Part shown: positions 12,301 to 25,343 of the stretch, piece by piece
Layout of the letters: each line of letters opens with the position of its first letter
How positions within the stretch are numbered: the first letter of the stretch is position 1
Source of the DNA: Lottia gigantea
Taxonomy: Eukaryota > Mollusca > Gastropoda > Lottiidae
NCBI RefSeq assembly: GCF_000327385.1
Contig: NW_008709190.1
Span: forward strand, 1,782,751-1,846,750
Length of the DNA stretch: 64,000 nucleotides
Direction: 5' to 3'
The notes under the pieces: generated by a model
What the model was told of the DNA's origin: nothing
What the model saw: the letters and a program-made list of their open reading frames with translations, nothing else
Databases searched by the model: none
Made by a program: the position numbers and the translations under genes

Positions 12301-15300
12301 TTTACTGATTCAACAAATTTGAAATTCCATCAGAAAATGATTGAAACAAATCTGAGAAAACCATTAGTTGCATTTCATTCACAAGCTCAACAAGGAATTT
12401 TCCCCCATTCTAAACCATGATGACAGGAACCTTTGTGAACTAAAGAAGTATCCTATTTCAAAATAACATGTTTTTAAAGTTATTCACGTTCATCTTTACA
12501 TGGTTAAATGTATTCGCAGCAGGTTCGACATATTTATATTTTTTTTATTCGATGCAATGTTAACAAGAGTAATTCTGTTGATCGTTTTACCTTCCTTCAT
12601 CAACAAAACCAATTTATTGAAATATCCAATCAAATTTCGGCAACTGTACTAATTGTTATTTTTTTTTTTGTAATTTATAACAGAGACATACTTACTGGAG
12701 GTCCTGGTGAACCTGGTATTCCAACAGGTCCCAGCATACCAGGTGGTCCAATAGGTCCTTGTGGTCCCTGAAATAGAAAGTTGGTAATTAGATATATTGA
12801 TATTAGCTATACAATCAAAACAACCTTGTGGTTTCTATGGCTAATATTGTTATTCTGTGTCTTTATCACAAGTGAATGTCTGACGAAAATGCTACCACAA
12901 ATAACTATATGAAAATACAATTTATATCGCGTCCAATTACCACTTGGTCATCAAGCCATAACGTTGATCAAAATGAATGCATTCCAAATTCATCTGTTTC
13001 ATTCATTTATTTCGTCAAAATATTAGAATTTGTCGTTTGTGGTCAAACCACAACGACTCTAAAGTTGACTTTCTAAGAAGCGTATTGGCAATGCAAGTTC
13101 ACATTGTACATACCAGAAAGAAGGCAATATGCAATATTCTCGAATATTCAGATGATAAGTTTTGTCTTAATTTTTCTCCTATTTATATCTTGTTATAAAA
13201 TTTATCTTTGTCAGACATCTATGTTTTCAAATATAAATTCTTCTGCCTACGAGCATTGTATAAATTCCACGCCTCTCAAATGTTTGGTGTAAACGATTAT
13301 AAAAATGAACACACACTATAATGTTGCTGATTATCTGATAAATCATATATTTTTAGTGGCTATGCATTCAGTTTCGTAGTGCAAATATGTTTCATTTCGA
13401 AAAAAAAAACCCGATGCACCGTCGGTATTATTTTATGTACTCACATAAAACGTTTCGGTAGGTCTAACATTTGTTTTTGCAAAGTATGCTTAAGTTTTCA
13501 TCCGCTTTGGATGACTCTTTTTGAAAAAATGTAAATTGATTTTCTGTGGTTTTAGCAATTCTACTAAATGTAAGCCTTTTCCAATTAGTGAAGTCTTCTT
13601 AGTCACTTAGTTTTAGTGGAATTGCAGGAACCACAGACGTCTGATTTGAAATAGGAATGGTGCACCAATTAGTGAAGTCTTCAAACACTTAGTTTTAGTG
13701 GAATTGCAGGGACCACAGACGTCTGATTGGAAATAGGAATGGTGCACATTGATGCTATCAGTGTCCCCAATAAGCAACAAATTTTTAGAAATCCTTTTCT
13801 TTACATCCCCTTTTATAAACATAGTAACGTAGTGTTAGTAAAAATATGTCTGAGTTTCTTATGTTGATATGCTTGAATTAGTACGTATTCGCAAATGATG
13901 ATTTTTCGACTTACTATTATCCTTGACGCTGTTAAACGTTTCATTCATCAAGATTTGATTTGAATTTGAGCTAAAGCATGTTGCTTTTAGTAGTATTTTC
14001 TGTTGGTCCGTCAACAGGTTCATTCCTGTCTTCCCATTTAGCTCTTGTGATGGTTCGGGAGCCGCGGAGGCACAATGAGTTAGACGCTTGCTCGCTAACC
14101 TGAAGGTCCAAGGTTTAATCCCGGCATAGGTCGAGCTAATACATTCGGAATTTTCAATCCAGTTTCCTCCCAGTGCTGCAGGTAAGTGGGGCTGACATGG
14201 AAAAAACGTCTAGTCGTTGGGATGGGACAATAAACCGAGACGTCGTGTGCTACAGGCTGTGCACGTTAAAGATCCCTCAACAGTTGGAAATCGAAAAAGA
14301 GTAGGCTAATGCCACTGTCCTGGCAAAATTTCCCTGCATGGCGTTGCCCGTCTTTATTAGCTCACATGGTGAAGAAAAGTAGGACGTAAACTCCATTCAT
14401 TTTTTTCTTGTGATGGTTAAGGTTTAAAGTAAGGATGATGACCATTAATTTGTGTGGTAATTAGTTACTTTTTCACTGATTATTGGTAGTGTTTGAATGT
14501 GCCAGGCACTATCCCGTTCTATAAACAATTATACTTATTGAATAAAAAGACAATGGCTATTCCCTATTGAATATGGGGTTGATAAGCAAATATACAGTGT
14601 TACACTTCGTATCAATGGGTAAAATTGTTCATACCATTTAGTACATACTGTACAGGCTCTAATGTTTGATAGAAAATACCGGATACAATTCTCACCATCA
14701 GAGCTGTCATGTAAGAGAGTATTTACTGCTACCAAGCAATTATTGTCAAATTCATTTAAGCTTACAGCATAAACGAAATACGTAATGGACTTACCATGTT
14801 TGGTAATAAATTGGGTTATTACACATTCTACCACACTTAAACTTATTCACCATTAGAACAAATACTAATGAATCAAAAGCACAATCGACATACAAATCTG
14901 TTACAAAATTGCAAACAGAGTTTTTCATGTGTAAATGTTTGCTCCTTGCACCGTCAGTGCGAACCTGTCTTTGCAAAATGATGCTCTCGCAAAGAACTAG
15001 ATGAGTGCGAAGTTACAAACTGTCATCAGAATAAAAAAAACATTCTGGTCATCTTGGACTATTGTCGGGTGTTTTTAGAAAGGTGTCCGAGGAAAGATAA
15101 GGCACTTCTTTTCAAGGCTTGCCTAAAAAATTGTCTTTTGTCTTTTAGAAATTCGAAACTCCAATACTTCTGAATACTCTGTGCAATTTTTACTGTGAAT
15201 TTCCATGAAATTTCTTAAGCATGTATGGTGTTAACACGGAATTAAAACCATAGACGTTTACCATGTAACTAAGTATAAACTTTTGAATTCAACATAAAAG

Positions 15301-18300
15301 TTTTCCAGTCGTGTTTGTAATATGATATGGTAGTAGTACTATCTGTTACCAGTGTCTCTCCAGGAACCCAATTATTAACAAATTCCTTTCATTAGTAAGA
15401 ACTTTCAGTGTAACTGTTTGCTATTATATGAAATCTAAACTAGGTCGTCTTAACTACAGATACACATTCGTCTAAATATTTGCTTTAACTGTGATAAAAC
15501 TTAAGTTTAATTAAACGTATCCCTTTTCAGAATGAACACCTGACGTTATGTTCTGTTTATTTAAACGGATATATTCAGCATCCGCTTGACCAATCGTATC
15601 TTAGTCTCAGAAACGAGAATTTTTTCAATAGGCGAATTAAATTAAGTGTTCACAACTCACCGTCAAAATTTGAGCCTGCACATCCTTGTGTGTCCAAGAT
15701 TATCCACGTTTGAAAGATAATAGGACGATTCGTCTTTTCTTGAGATTTCGCCATAATAGAAAAGACATTTATAGAAATAGACAGTCCCAAATCAACCGCC
15801 GAAAATGGCGAACAAACGTCTTTTATACATGAATGCGGCGATAATCTGAGTTTCATTATCATTATCCTTCTAAAGTCACTACAAAGTTTTTCCTTAATTT
15901 GCAGACCTTTAATTCTTTACCCAGTAATATTTGCTTTTTTGAAAAGTGGCAGTTAAAGATCGATCGACAGTTGGAAATCGAATAAAGAGCAGGCTAATGC
16001 CGCTGTCCTGGCAAAATTAGGAAAAGTAGGACGTAAATCTCCATTCATTTCATTTTTTTCTTGAAAAGTGGTGCATGTAGCTGGAATTTCAAAAAGGAGA
16101 CCACATGCCTTCTAATGCATAATGCGTGTTTCCTTTCAGGTACATTGAGAGTGTTATTGAAAGTTAACCCTGCGAATTTACTAAACTCTGCCTAGAAACA
16201 CGGCAGCCTGCTATTTCAATATACTCGAGGTCAAGTTAGCCCATCTATAGCCATGACCTGACCCATGTAAGTTAAAATGATCTAGATATGACATGATAAG
16301 CTTGGTTAAGATCAAACAGAAGGCTTGTATTTCAATAAGTAACCTTGTTGTATTTTAACCGGGTGCTAGTAATTATACCAAACTTATTGGTACTTAAGGT
16401 GTTTGATAATTAAAGCACTTGTTTCCTTTATTCAGATTTTTAGTTTGGTGACTGTTAGATTACAGGATGGGGCAATGCCATTGTGTTTCTTAAAGGGAGA
16501 GTTTGGCCCTTTTCGGGGTTTGATTTGGGTCTTGAATATATGTAAATAGTTTTCAGAAGTACTAGAAATGTACATATATCGCATAATTTCTTCACAAAAA
16601 CCTCATACTAAGAGTCGTCATTTTAACTTTCAACCGCGAATAATTCTGGACACACATGGATTTGAGCTAACAACACGATTGCTAAAAAAACAATCCCATT
16701 TCTGAGACTTAAATACGATTGGTCCAACGGATGGCGAACCTACTTATGAAAGTCGATATGATACAGTCGTATGTTGCCGACAGTTTAATAGTAGGGCGGC
16801 ATATTTTCAAAGAGTGAACAAGATGAGTTATGCAAATACCTCTTCGATACAAACTATCTAAACAACATTGGCCTTGAAAGATATAAAATGACGAAAAAAC
16901 AATTTTTTTAAACATGTTTTTTCAAATAGCTGTTCCAACATATCAAAAAACTATGTAGTATATAGCAAGCAATTGATTTGATCCATCAAGTCTTGCATTA
17001 GCATCTTTCAGTGTAAAGAGGGTGAAGCTATTCGAATAATACGACATCAAAATTATTTGAAATTACAGAAGTGAGGAAATTGCATACAGATGGCACGATT
17101 TGTCAAATGTCTGGTAATTTTGATAGCGAATGTTGTGTTAAAATATTTGCCGGAAATACAAGACATACAGAAATATTAATTAGAGCACAGCTTGTAAAAT
17201 ATCGAGGGTGTCTTGCCACAAATTGGTTTAATTAAGACCAGGGGAGGTATCACTTGTGAACAAAATGAATAACTTTAACTGTGAGAATGTGCATGAATTC
17301 ATTTGAATATATGTTTTGTTTTGGTTATTTCTAGTAAATCACTATTAGACCTAATTTAATGTTAAAATGGCTTGCGCAACATTAATATCAGTGCTGGGTA
17401 TCGTCAATCATGTCACGATACGATACGTTTCATGTTACAAGGGTGAGATGTGAGTTAAAGGGATAAAAATTAGCATTTTATCTTTAAGTTTCTATGTATA
17501 TTAATTCATAACTTTATAACTGTGATATTTGGTAATATGGTTGATAGAAGTGCTTAGCGTCCACTGTCTTATAAAAAGTTTCTTACAATTTCAGTGAAAA
17601 AAAAATTGTTATTACCTAAACCAACTTATAAAAAGTATCGATACACGACGTCGCGATACGATATGCGTATCGTCGCATGTCGTATCGCGATACATCTATT
17701 CACCGATATATCGTGCCAGCACTAATTAATATGCCTAGGTTTTACAATTTTCCGTTTTATGTGATACAGCATAACGCGTTATATAGTGAAATTGACGATT
17801 ACATAATGGTATTATCAATGATATATTGTGAGAATTTGAAACAAAGTTGGGTGTCGTTAAACATGTTTACAAAAGGAAAATAGCAGTGTCATTTGTTATC
17901 TGTCCTTTATATTTATTTATATCAGGCGGTGTATGCAACAGAATACTATCAAATCGACAACGAAGGAGTCATGCAGGGTTGTACATTAAGTGTTATCTCT
18001 TTGTTGATGATCATACTTAAATTTCCCACTGTTCTAAATATTGTCGACCACACTGAACATAAATACATTTTGCCTGAGATGTATCTTTTAGTTGTAAACT
18101 ATACTGGCTCAAGTTTAAGTCTCCAGACAAAAGGCTGTTTAAGTCTTTATAATTAGCTTACGGTTAATACATGAATTATGTTTCAAAACATGGGTAGAGG
18201 TGCTCAAAACTTTTGAATGGGAATATCGTTCATGTCTTAGGACTTGCGACTACCAATGTTTAGCCCAAATATTTTTCGCCTTTGTTCTGCCAAGACAATA

Positions 18301-21300
18301 ATAGTGGGGACGAGAGGAAGAGGTACTTGACGCATTTTGTTTGGTTCCCATGTTTCAAATCCGAACTGAAACAGTTCCTTAAACTATATCTTATCAGGGT
18401 AATCTATGATTATTAAGATGTTCAAAATAAACGTAATCAAAATCTGTTGGTCAGACAGTACATATCTTAATAAATCAAGATAAACGAAGCGATAGGAAAA
18501 ATTATAAATTACAAATAAATCTTTTGATGAATTCATTAACAGGCCAAATGCTACAGTTAAAACGCCCACTTGATCGTATATTGCCGTCGCTTTACCAATC
18601 TGTCTTCGGAATGGTTCAAGATACATTATTAATGTCGTTATCATAACATCAATAAAACATGGCCGGAATTATGTGTCGAAATTTCAAGATCAAATAAAAT
18701 TTCTTTCCGTAAGTTAGTCAAAAACATTTTAGATTAAGAGCACCTCTTGAATCTCAACAGATACCAAGAATCACTGATGGTAACTTCGAAATAATCCTTC
18801 GTTTCGAAATATATACGACAATAATTAACTCCCTTACAAATTTCTAACGCTCTTCATTATTTTTCAAGGTCATCAGTAAATATATACTCCAAATGTTTAA
18901 ATGACTTGAAGACATAAAAAAATTTCAAAATGACATTCTCATATGTTTCAAATTTCATTTGGTGTGAACAAGTATTTTTCTGTGATGTCATATACAAGAT
19001 TAGCCAGTAACAGTTGGCTGCTGCAATGAATTATGGTCTATGCCGGTAGTTGGTTATCGTAAATTCCACGTGGCGTAGGAGAGAACATCAGATCGTCAAA
19101 TAAATGTGTTTTACAAACGGTAAGAAAACAACACTGACTTTTAGCTACATATACACGAAGATCTTCGGTTCAAACATCAAACGAAGCGATAAAATTATTG
19201 TTATCTTGATGAGAAAACAGTCGGGGTTTTGTCACTGACAGTAGGTCACGTAGTTACTACCAAAACATAGCCATTTAAACACTAAGATATTGTATCTAAG
19301 AGCTGCAGAGAAATAAACAAATTCATTGTGGCACAAACATGTGTACGACTTACTTCCTTACACCCATGCGTTCCCTTGATTTCATTTGCTAGCTAATGTC
19401 TATGATTTATTGCAGTTCAAAGGGTCAATTGCTAATGTTTTTAAAAGAAAAGGGTTACTTACCACTCGTCCGTCATTTCCTGGAGGTCCTGGGGTTCCTG
19501 GAACACCTCTATCACCGGTTTCACCCTTCCAATAAACATATTGAACATGATAATCATATTGAGCTATACATATATCACAGATTGCACTTAATAATATAAC
19601 AAGGAATGATTTCATATAGGAGCTAGAAATCATGGTTTATCCGGCTTGATCGATCATTCTGTTATTCATGATCTTTCGTGATCAAAGAAAATCCTCCGCC
19701 AATTTCCCTTTTTCTCTCAATGAAACAGGTCTGAGAAAAAGTTCTTCACTGACTTTATAGTGTTGTTTTGAAACTGCACGCGATATATAACAGTTATATG
19801 AAGCAAAATAAGTAGAACATATTACACAAAATTGATGCTAATTATGAAGACAAAATCAACTATCTAGAGAGAAAGAAGCACGTGGTACATACTCCAATAA
19901 AACAATTTCATGTTTTCAGGATAACTGTATTCGATATGGAACTGATTTTCAGACGTTTTCTCCCTAATATACGTTCCTATTTACAGATGTTTATACATGT
20001 AAATACCATATATCTATCTACAAGTTCGGTTTATTTACCATATGTCTAATTCAATCAAAACCAACTGCACGATCATAAATATTGAAATATCATGTTCAAA
20101 ATCAGGAATATCATATTTATCACTTCATCAATTAATTAAATTCCTGTAATCGCCTGATGGTGAACGGAATTTTAATTAGTCCCAGTATTTTTATCAACGC
20201 TTCCTTTGTCATTTATTATTCGGGGCTTAAATTCCAAAATTTTTGAATCACTCAAATTTGTCCACTTTATAAACACCTTTTTATGAAAACAAAACACTTA
20301 AAACGTGTCCCAATTTGTAAAAGAAAAACCACTAACACGTTTTTTTTCGTAAATTAAATAATATTTATGATTTTCTAGTCAGATTTAAAACTCAACTTTT
20401 CTTAATGGTACACCGAGTTCTTATTGTAAGAAACTTTCGTCAGCAAAACTTCGAATGCTATAAACGCATCATTAAATTCACATAAACCCCGCCTTTTAAA
20501 AAGTTTTTTTTTATTATCATGTTCTTAACGCCAGAGATGTGGAATATTTTTAAAATAATTTTTAAAGTTAGATGTTATGAACAGAAATATGTGACATATA
20601 TATACTTCAAGATCTATATAACATACAGAGATATTCCAATTAGACAAAATTGATCACGGGGCGTAGATTTAAGAAAATCTTAGGATGCAATTTGTAAATA
20701 AAACGCTGGTTATTAAAGCTAACGTGAAATTATAAAATAATATATGTTAGCAGTTCGCGATTTTTTTTTTATCAAAATAAATTCAATGACCAAAATGACA
20801 GCCAGATAAACCATATTTGTATCTTTTTTCATATAAACAAAAGACAAAAACATTCATAAGAGCATAGGTGTGTGGGGATCCGGTCTCACAGCTGATTTGG
20901 GATCCTTTTAAAATTCACCTAATTTTGATTTTAATTCACTGGTAGACTGAAATAATGAGGAAATTTTACCTATTCAAGTGAATGCATTTTAGAGTCTAGA
21001 CTAATGCACTTGATAGTTATCTAATGAGTGCCTATGCCTACTAAATCCCAAACCATAATGCATATTACTTTGCATAGATCCAATTACTTGAGTTCTTCCT
21101 TTATCCGCATGTAACCTTCATTATTATCATAAGTTGATAACACTGGACAAAAAATACCAGTTCTTTCTGTGAAAATGCTAAGATAAGATGAGAGATTTCT
21201 GACATTACCTTGACGCCATTTTGTCCTGGTAGCCCTGGCGAACCAGCAATTCCAGCTGTTCCCTACAAACAGAAAAAAATCAGAAGTAGATACATCAAAT

Positions 21301-24300
21301 AAAAAGAGATTCGGACAGTTATTTTGTCGATACAATATTTCGCGTGCACCTGTTTCCATAAGAGCACTTCTTCCATTCGTTTCTTCAGTTTTATACGTAT
21401 AGATAATTTGGATTCTTCTTGACGAAAAATTGACAAAATTACATTTTGTACCCATTTGATATTCACGTCTCATGTTTTCATGAAAAAAACCTTTTTGATT
21501 CAATTCACTTTCATTCTTCGCTAACTTTTCGACCAAATTGTATTTTCGTACCAAATTTGACATTAGATCTCTACTCTTCATTACGTTAAATTTCCGTACC
21601 TATTAGGGAAAGGGTTTAAATTGTATCATTCAAATATATTTTTTCGTCATTATTTCTGAATAGAAATTTCTAAAGAATTATGATAAAAGAAAGCCATGCT
21701 CAATTACTCCTCAGCTCTTCCATACCTTGTACTTTTTGAAAATATCTCAATTCAAAATTTAAATTATGTATGCATTCTAACCCCGCAAAAATGACGTAAA
21801 ATGTTTCAATCGGGCCATAAACTTAATAGAAATACGGCCAAAAAAAAACTTGCTCTGGATATGAAATTGTCACTGGTTTATGTTATGACGATACTAATGG
21901 CTCTAAGTACTATTAGAAGTCGAAAAGTAAACCATAATGAGTATAAAATAGAGTAAAAAAGTAAACTGACGTCATGTTTCTATGATATATTACATCGGAA
22001 AATAAAGGCGGGTTTGTTTTACAACTTACCAAACCAATATCAACCAGTGATCCGGAGGCAGAATGAAGTCAGAATTTTAACATCGAGAAATCTATAAAAG
22101 TATGATTTTACCTACACAGCGAGAAACAAAATCATCGCCTTATCAATACGGTTTACATATTTTTTTTTCATCATGATAGACATTTCATGTCTGAATTTTA
22201 CACTGATAATAATTTCGTATTCTCGGTTATCATATCTATTTCGTGGGACAACACCGGGTTGGTTGTTTGGAAAACCCTCCCACCAGAAACATAATGATAA
22301 TAGCAGATTATGACAGCTTGTAAAACTAACATAATGTTCATTTCAATCAACCACATCCAACAAAATAGTATTCATATGGAAACACTTAAAAGTTTCTGTT
22401 TTCTGAAATTGACACTTATTTCTTTTTTAATGTTTTTCTTTGTGGTTTTTTCTTGTCAATGCATTATAACGTAATTTGAGACGAAAAGCTTGTTGAAAAG
22501 GGGTTAATCTGCATTCATAACAAGGTTAAAGTTTCATTCTGAAATGCAGTAGATTTACATGCAAATATAACGTTCCATGTGGAAAATTAGTTCAACCATG
22601 TTACTTTAGTAATGTTGTGCGACGTTTATCACATCTCACCGTTGCGTTCACAACTCGATATTCTCGTTATTTACAACCAACTGCTTCCCATATAAGTATA
22701 CAAGGACTTTCTTTTGTGTTTGAAGTTAAAATTTGCATCCAAATTTTGCAGAACCATAACGTTGAAATGTTTCACCGTCGTATCCTCAGCGTTTCCAAAA
22801 TGTGTTTTACCATAATCATATCGAAACGCAATCATAAAAATGTACTTTTGTGGCTTCTTTGGAGCAGTTAAGACGAATTCTGAACCTTCTCCCCGACTGT
22901 AATTGGAACGCAAAGACCACGTATATTTTTTCAATCTGACTGTAAAGTGAACATAACACGAAATAAAATGAATACCAAAGGTTTACTTACGGGTAAACCA
23001 GGGTCACCTCGAGGTCCAATTTTACCACGTTCACCATTTTGTCCCTAAAATGAAATACAATCCTTTTATACTTATCAGTTACATATAAGCGTTGCCAGTC
23101 TTCATTAGCCCAATCAGGTGCAGAAAGATAGGTAGTAAAGCTCCGTACTTTTGGCTTCAAGAACATCTCGGTTGCTCAACCGAATTAACATAATATACAC
23201 GCTTTTATTACCATGTGACAAATAGTGATCATATGTAAGCCGTTGAGATATTTCCCATGTACGCACATTGTCAAGGGAAGGGCATATTAAGGATTTTATA
23301 TAAGTTCGGATGGGAACAATAAGCTGCTGTTGATGTGTTCTTATAACTTTCTCTTTAAGGGATGCAACGCAATCTTCCTTCAGTGTTGATTTTGCACTCC
23401 TTGTGACAAACATCATAATAACGCTGCTCTTTCTTGACTGAAACAATGTGTTGGTCAATGGTATCCAATATTAAGTGAGTTTTGTCTAAATGTATACAAT
23501 TATTCAAAGTAAAAAATTACTCACCGGTTCACCAGTTGCCCCAATCTCTCCAGCAGGACCAGGTATACCCTAAAATAAAATCAAGACATGAACATCATTA
23601 AAAGTATAAACCACAGTTTTTATCCGACATCATATAGTAAAGGTCACTACAAAAGTAAAATGTAGTTCAACCATGTACAGATAGATCTCATGTGCTCGTA
23701 CTGCAATACCAAGTATTGGGATACATACCGGACGTCCTGGAGCACCATTATTACCAGGAGTTCCTGCTAAACCAGCTAGACCCTACAAGAAAAGTGATGT
23801 TCGATTAAAGATTGTTCCATGGCGTGCAGAACATGTACACTGCCATGTCAAAAATTCTAATAAATGCGACATATAGGAAAGTGCAATATAACGAAATGAA
23901 ATGAAAAATGGGCAAATAAATTGCCGTACAATGTAAATCGATTGGTTAGAAAAGATAGATCAGGATTTCTTACCTTGTCCCCTTTAACGCCAGGTGGACC
24001 ACGAGGTCCTGGTAGTCCAGGAGGACCCTACAATGAAAACCAACATCTTATTGACTATGCTTTTATCTTCTTGCTCCAATTTGTGAAGATTATAATGTTA
24101 GTACGTGGTGCTTGTTACGAACTCATTAATTCTAATAATGATCATTATTTTTTGCATAAAAGGGAACTGATAATCACAAACAAAAAGTTTGTAAAGCACA
24201 TGAAACAAGCGCCGGCGAATTATCAAAAAGCAAATCAGATGAAATGACTGTTCAAAAAAGAGGCTACTAGATAGCGAAAATCTGTAATGTGCCTATATGA

Positions 24301-25294
24301 AAAAGTGTGATAAGCACATCAACTATGTGACAAGCACATAATGCAGGTACACATACACATGTACACAAGATTCAATGTGCTGTCTAGTAACTAAACACAA
24401 TGATGCTCTATGATTACGTGATATAGGTAATGGTTCTATAACTGAAATGAAAGCGTGGATGAAAGGGAGGTAACTTGAGAATCTAGTATAGATTTGAAGT
24501 TGATTTTTCATGCGAATGACAGGAAAATTTGGGACATTTCGGGGACTACGAATAAATTGTACATTAATGTGGATTTGTGGGAACTTTCCTCAATTAGCTA
24601 AAAGAGCTCAAATGTAATTTATCCCTTCGACAGCTTGTTACAGCAATACTTTAAAGCATTCCAACACTCACCTTAAAGCTACCGTTTAACATAAATAAAT
24701 GGCTATTTGTAATGATTCTGTAATGTTTATATTGAAATGATTATATCAAAATGATGACAGAATAAAATGTATCATATACGGGGAAGGTCTTAGAGCGAAG
24801 TGCGCCTTTTAAGAGACGTGTCCTCCTTGAGCACGGATCGTTTGACAAAATTTACAGTAATGGGTACAAACTTTATTGACCATTTCCGTAAATTCTATCA
24901 AAATATCCCTCAATCGGGAATCTCTTTCGTCCGCGCATGCGCTGTAGAACACATCCGCCATGATATAAAATCAAGTACTACTCCCATGATTTTCGTGCTT
25001 GATATGTTCACAATGAAAAATCTGTAAAACAAAAGACCGAGCGTTCGCTAAATCTATCAGAGGAAAGTGGAACATTTTGGAAACAATTTTGAGAGATTTG
25101 CTCTACGGGACATTCAATAGCCATTCCGCAGTAATTAGTAAGAATCTAATCTAAAATAAATTCGAAATACCTAATTTTTGGCGCTAGAAATGTTCTACCC
25201 AGAAAACAGAAAAGCACATCTAAAAAATATACAGTACTATAATAATACAGAAAACCATATAATCAAATTGGACCCTGGCGCTGTTTTAGTCATG

Positions 25295-25343
<49 letters not shown>

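Larger units (their letters stand above)
9361..12695 (-). other. Collagen introns, 3' part of COL2
   Basis: Introns of 0.2-0.9 kb between the exons listed for COL2, NC2 and COL1. Apart from decayed repeat material at 11047-11165 and 11165-11430 I see only AT-rich sequence. Plus-strand open frames at 10293-10559 and 12508-12771 are antisense to collagen exons. Confidence 0.6.
12768..19462 (-). other. 6.7-kb collagen intron rich in inserted elements
   Basis: Intron between collagen exons 19463-19525 and 12696-12767. It holds the 83-bp repeat pair (13581-13746), a full SINE (14056-14405), a 5'-truncated SINE (15950-16060) and a hAT-type MITE (17389-17724). Remaining sequence is AT-rich with no exon I can support. 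Confidence 0.75.

Noticed and set aside
21084-21581. Minus-strand 165-codon open frame
   Set aside because: It spans a collagen exon in the wrong frame and crosses into both introns, with no family resemblance.
22671-22934. Intronic 87-codon open frame that looks mildly protein-like
   Set aside because: It has no recognised motif or exon partner and sits in an intron; this length is expected by chance over 64 kb in six frames.
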